Shown piece after piece: positions 39,542 to 40,693 of a DNA stretch of 40,693 bases (within the stretch, counting starts at the first letter, position 1; each line of letters opens with the position of its first letter). A model generated the notes under the pieces. It saw nothing but the letters and a program-made list of their open reading frames with translations, did no database searches and was not told the DNA's origin. Position numbers and translations under genes: made by a program. The stretch is from Streptomyces regalis (GTDB taxonomy: Bacteria; Actinomycetota; Actinomycetes; Streptomycetales; Streptomycetaceae), in contig NZ_LLZG01000407.1 in assembly GCF_001509475.1 (NCBI RefSeq), positions 1-40,693 of the forward strand. Reading direction: 5' to 3'.

Positions 39542-40693
39542 ATGACTGGGCGGCCGGGACGTACGGGCAGGACGACCAAGAGCGGCGGTCAGGCCGGCGC
39601 CGGGGATCTGCTCGAACTCGTGCGCAGTGGACGCGCCACCACGCGCGGCGCCCTCCAACAGGCCACCGGGCTGTCCAGGGCCACCGTCGGCCAGCGCCTC
39701 GACCGCCTCTTCCGGGCCGGCTGGCTGCGCGAGGGTGCGGGTGGTCCCGTGGACTCCCCGCTGGGCGGCCGCCCCTCCATCACCCTGGAGTTCGACGACG
39801 CCCACGCGGTCGTCCTCGCCGCCGACCTCGACACCCGGCACGCGCGCGCCGCCGTCCTGTCCCTGACCGGCGAGATCCTCGCTGAGCACGGCGGCACGCT
39901 GGTCATCGAGGACGGGCCGGACGCGGTGCTGGGCGAGCTCGGGCGCTGGTTCGCCGAGTTGCTGGAGAAGGCCGGGCGCCGGGCCGACGAGGTGGGCGGC
40001 ATCGGGCTCGCGGTGCCGGGGCCGGTGGACAGGGAGACCGGCCGGGTCGTCCAGCCGCCGATCATGCCGGGCTGGGACCGCTACGACATACGCGGCCGCC
40101 TCGCCAGAGCCTTCAGCGAGCACACGGGGGTCGGGCCGGTGCCGGTCCTCGTCGACAACGACGCCAACCTCATGGCGTACGGCGAACAGCGCACCGGATA
40201 CCCCGACTGCTCGGCGTTCGTGCTGGTCAAGGTGTCCACCGGTATCGGTGCGGGCGTCGTGGTCGACGGTTCGGTGTACCGGGGCATCGACGGCGGCGCG
40301 GGCGACCTCGGGCACATCCGGGTGGACGCCGACGCGCTGTGCCGGTGCGGTTCGTACGGCTGCCTGGCCGCCGTCGCCAGCGGTGGTGCCGTGGCCCGGC
40401 GGCTGGCCGAGGAGGGGGTGCCCGCGGCCTCCGGCTCGGATGTGCGGGATCTGCTGGCGTCCGGGCACCCGGGGGCGGCCGCGCTGGCACGGGAGGCCGG
40501 CCGACAGGTCGGGGACGTGCTGGCGACCGTCGTGACACTCCTCAATCCCGGGGTGCTGATGATCGCCGGAGATCTGGCCGGAACCCCCTTCCTCACCGGC
40601 GTACGGGAGTTGCTGTACCAGCGTGCCCTGCCGCGTTCCACCGCTCATCTGGACGTGGTGACCTCGCGGCTGGGGGAGCGGGCCGGGCTGGTG
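39542..40693 (+). CDS. ROK-family transcriptional regulator (3' end beyond the window)
   Basis: 384 residues visible from ATG 39542 (AGGGGG upstream); the frame stays open to the window edge. An N-terminal winged helix (DLLELVRSGRATTRGALQQATGLSRATVGQRLDRLFRAGWL) precedes the ROK domain with GGIGLAVPGPVDRETG, VDNDANLMAYGE and the zinc-site region GDLGHIRVD ... CRCGSYGC. The zinc ligands (His and three Cys) are kept, but two acidic residues conserved in ROK sugar kinases differ: Glu of the GEIGH-type motif is Asp, and the Glu after the last Cys (GCLE) is Ala. It is probably a sugar-responsive repressor rather than a kinase. Divergent from the two glycosidase genes. Confidence 0.9.
   Translation, partial: MTGRPGRTGRTTKSGGQAGAGDLLELVRSGRATTRGALQQATGLSRATVGQRLDRLFRAGWLREGAGGPVDSPLGGRPSITLEFDDAHAVVLAADLDTRHARAAVLSLTGEILAEHGGTLVIEDGPDAVLGELGRWFAELLEKAGRRADEVGGIGLAVPGPVDRETGRVVQPPIMPGWDRYDIRGRLARAFSEHTGVGPVPVLVDNDANLMAYGEQRTGYPDCSAFVLVKVSTGIGAGVVVDGSVYRGIDGGAGDLGHIRVDADALCRCGSYGCLAAVASGGAVARRLAEEGVPAASGSDVRDLLASGHPGAAALAREAGRQVGDVLATVVTLLNPGVLMIAGDLAGTPFLTGVRELLYQRALPRSTAHLDVVTSRLGERAGLV

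Noticed and set aside
1..40693. tRNA, rRNA, prophage or integrase
   Set aside because: No tRNA cloverleaf, rRNA sequence, integrase or phage structural gene was recognised anywhere in the window.

Overview
The window is a chromosomal segment of a Streptomyces-like actinomycete. The bases are very GC-rich, several genes start with GTG or TTG, likely leaderless promoters are present, and the TTA leucine codon is rare and clustered. The gene order (SCO2525-to-SCO2521-type cassette, recO, uppS, zur, znuBCA, glyS, dus) matches, from memory, the S. coelicolor SCO2525-to-SCO2496 region. All family names come from reading translated motifs; no search was run.

Layout. 1-5.0 kb: a TnpB-type IS605/IS1341 gene whose right end overlaps the 3' end of a class A beta-lactamase gene, then a secreted TIM-barrel protein and a secreted TAP-like alpha/beta hydrolase. 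5.0-7.0 kb: a degenerate duplicate of a GNAT gene plus the 5' end of a methyltransferase gene, a small hydrophobic ORF with a strong upstream hairpin, and the intact GNAT gene. 6.9-13.5 kb: a tightly packed plus-strand cassette: an NNMT/PNMT-like methyltransferase, a 616-residue protein of unknown function, a MinD/ParA-like protein with a variant P-loop (KGGTGRS), two further proteins of unknown function, and a membrane-anchored protein. Four of these six genes contain an in-frame TTA codon, so the cassette is probably bldA-dependent. This is the best candidate for an undescribed system in the window. 13.5-15.9 kb: two tandem DUF397 genes with their XRE/DUF5753 regulator, two small overlapping genes and a DUF1266 gene.

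15.9-23 kb is housekeeping: recO preceded by a short conserved copy of its own 5' end, uppS, a YcxB-like membrane protein, the znuA-znuC-znuB-zur zinc-uptake operon with two Zur-box-like sites over its promoter, and divergent glyS. 23-33.9 kb holds an EEP-family hydrolase, LysE exporter, EamA exporter plus NAD(P)-binding protein with a divergent LysR regulator, a GNAT ORF fused to what looks like a chitinase tail, a small zinc-finger-like protein, two MFS exporters (one with a divergent MmyB-like regulator), and dusB. 33.9-40.7 kb holds an LTA-synthase-like sulfatase with a hexanucleotide repeat, two coupled (alpha/alpha)6-barrel glycoside hydrolases, and a divergent ROK regulator cut by the window end.

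How the genes work together: Zur probably represses its own operon. The LysR and MmyB-like regulators probably control the divergently transcribed exporters, and the ROK regulator the carbohydrate hydrolases. The six-gene cassette is linked by overlaps and short gaps and is probably one functional unit. Several loci show small-scale rearrangement: partial gene duplications, stop-codon-spanning tandem repeats, in-frame repeat arrays and a fused gene remnant.
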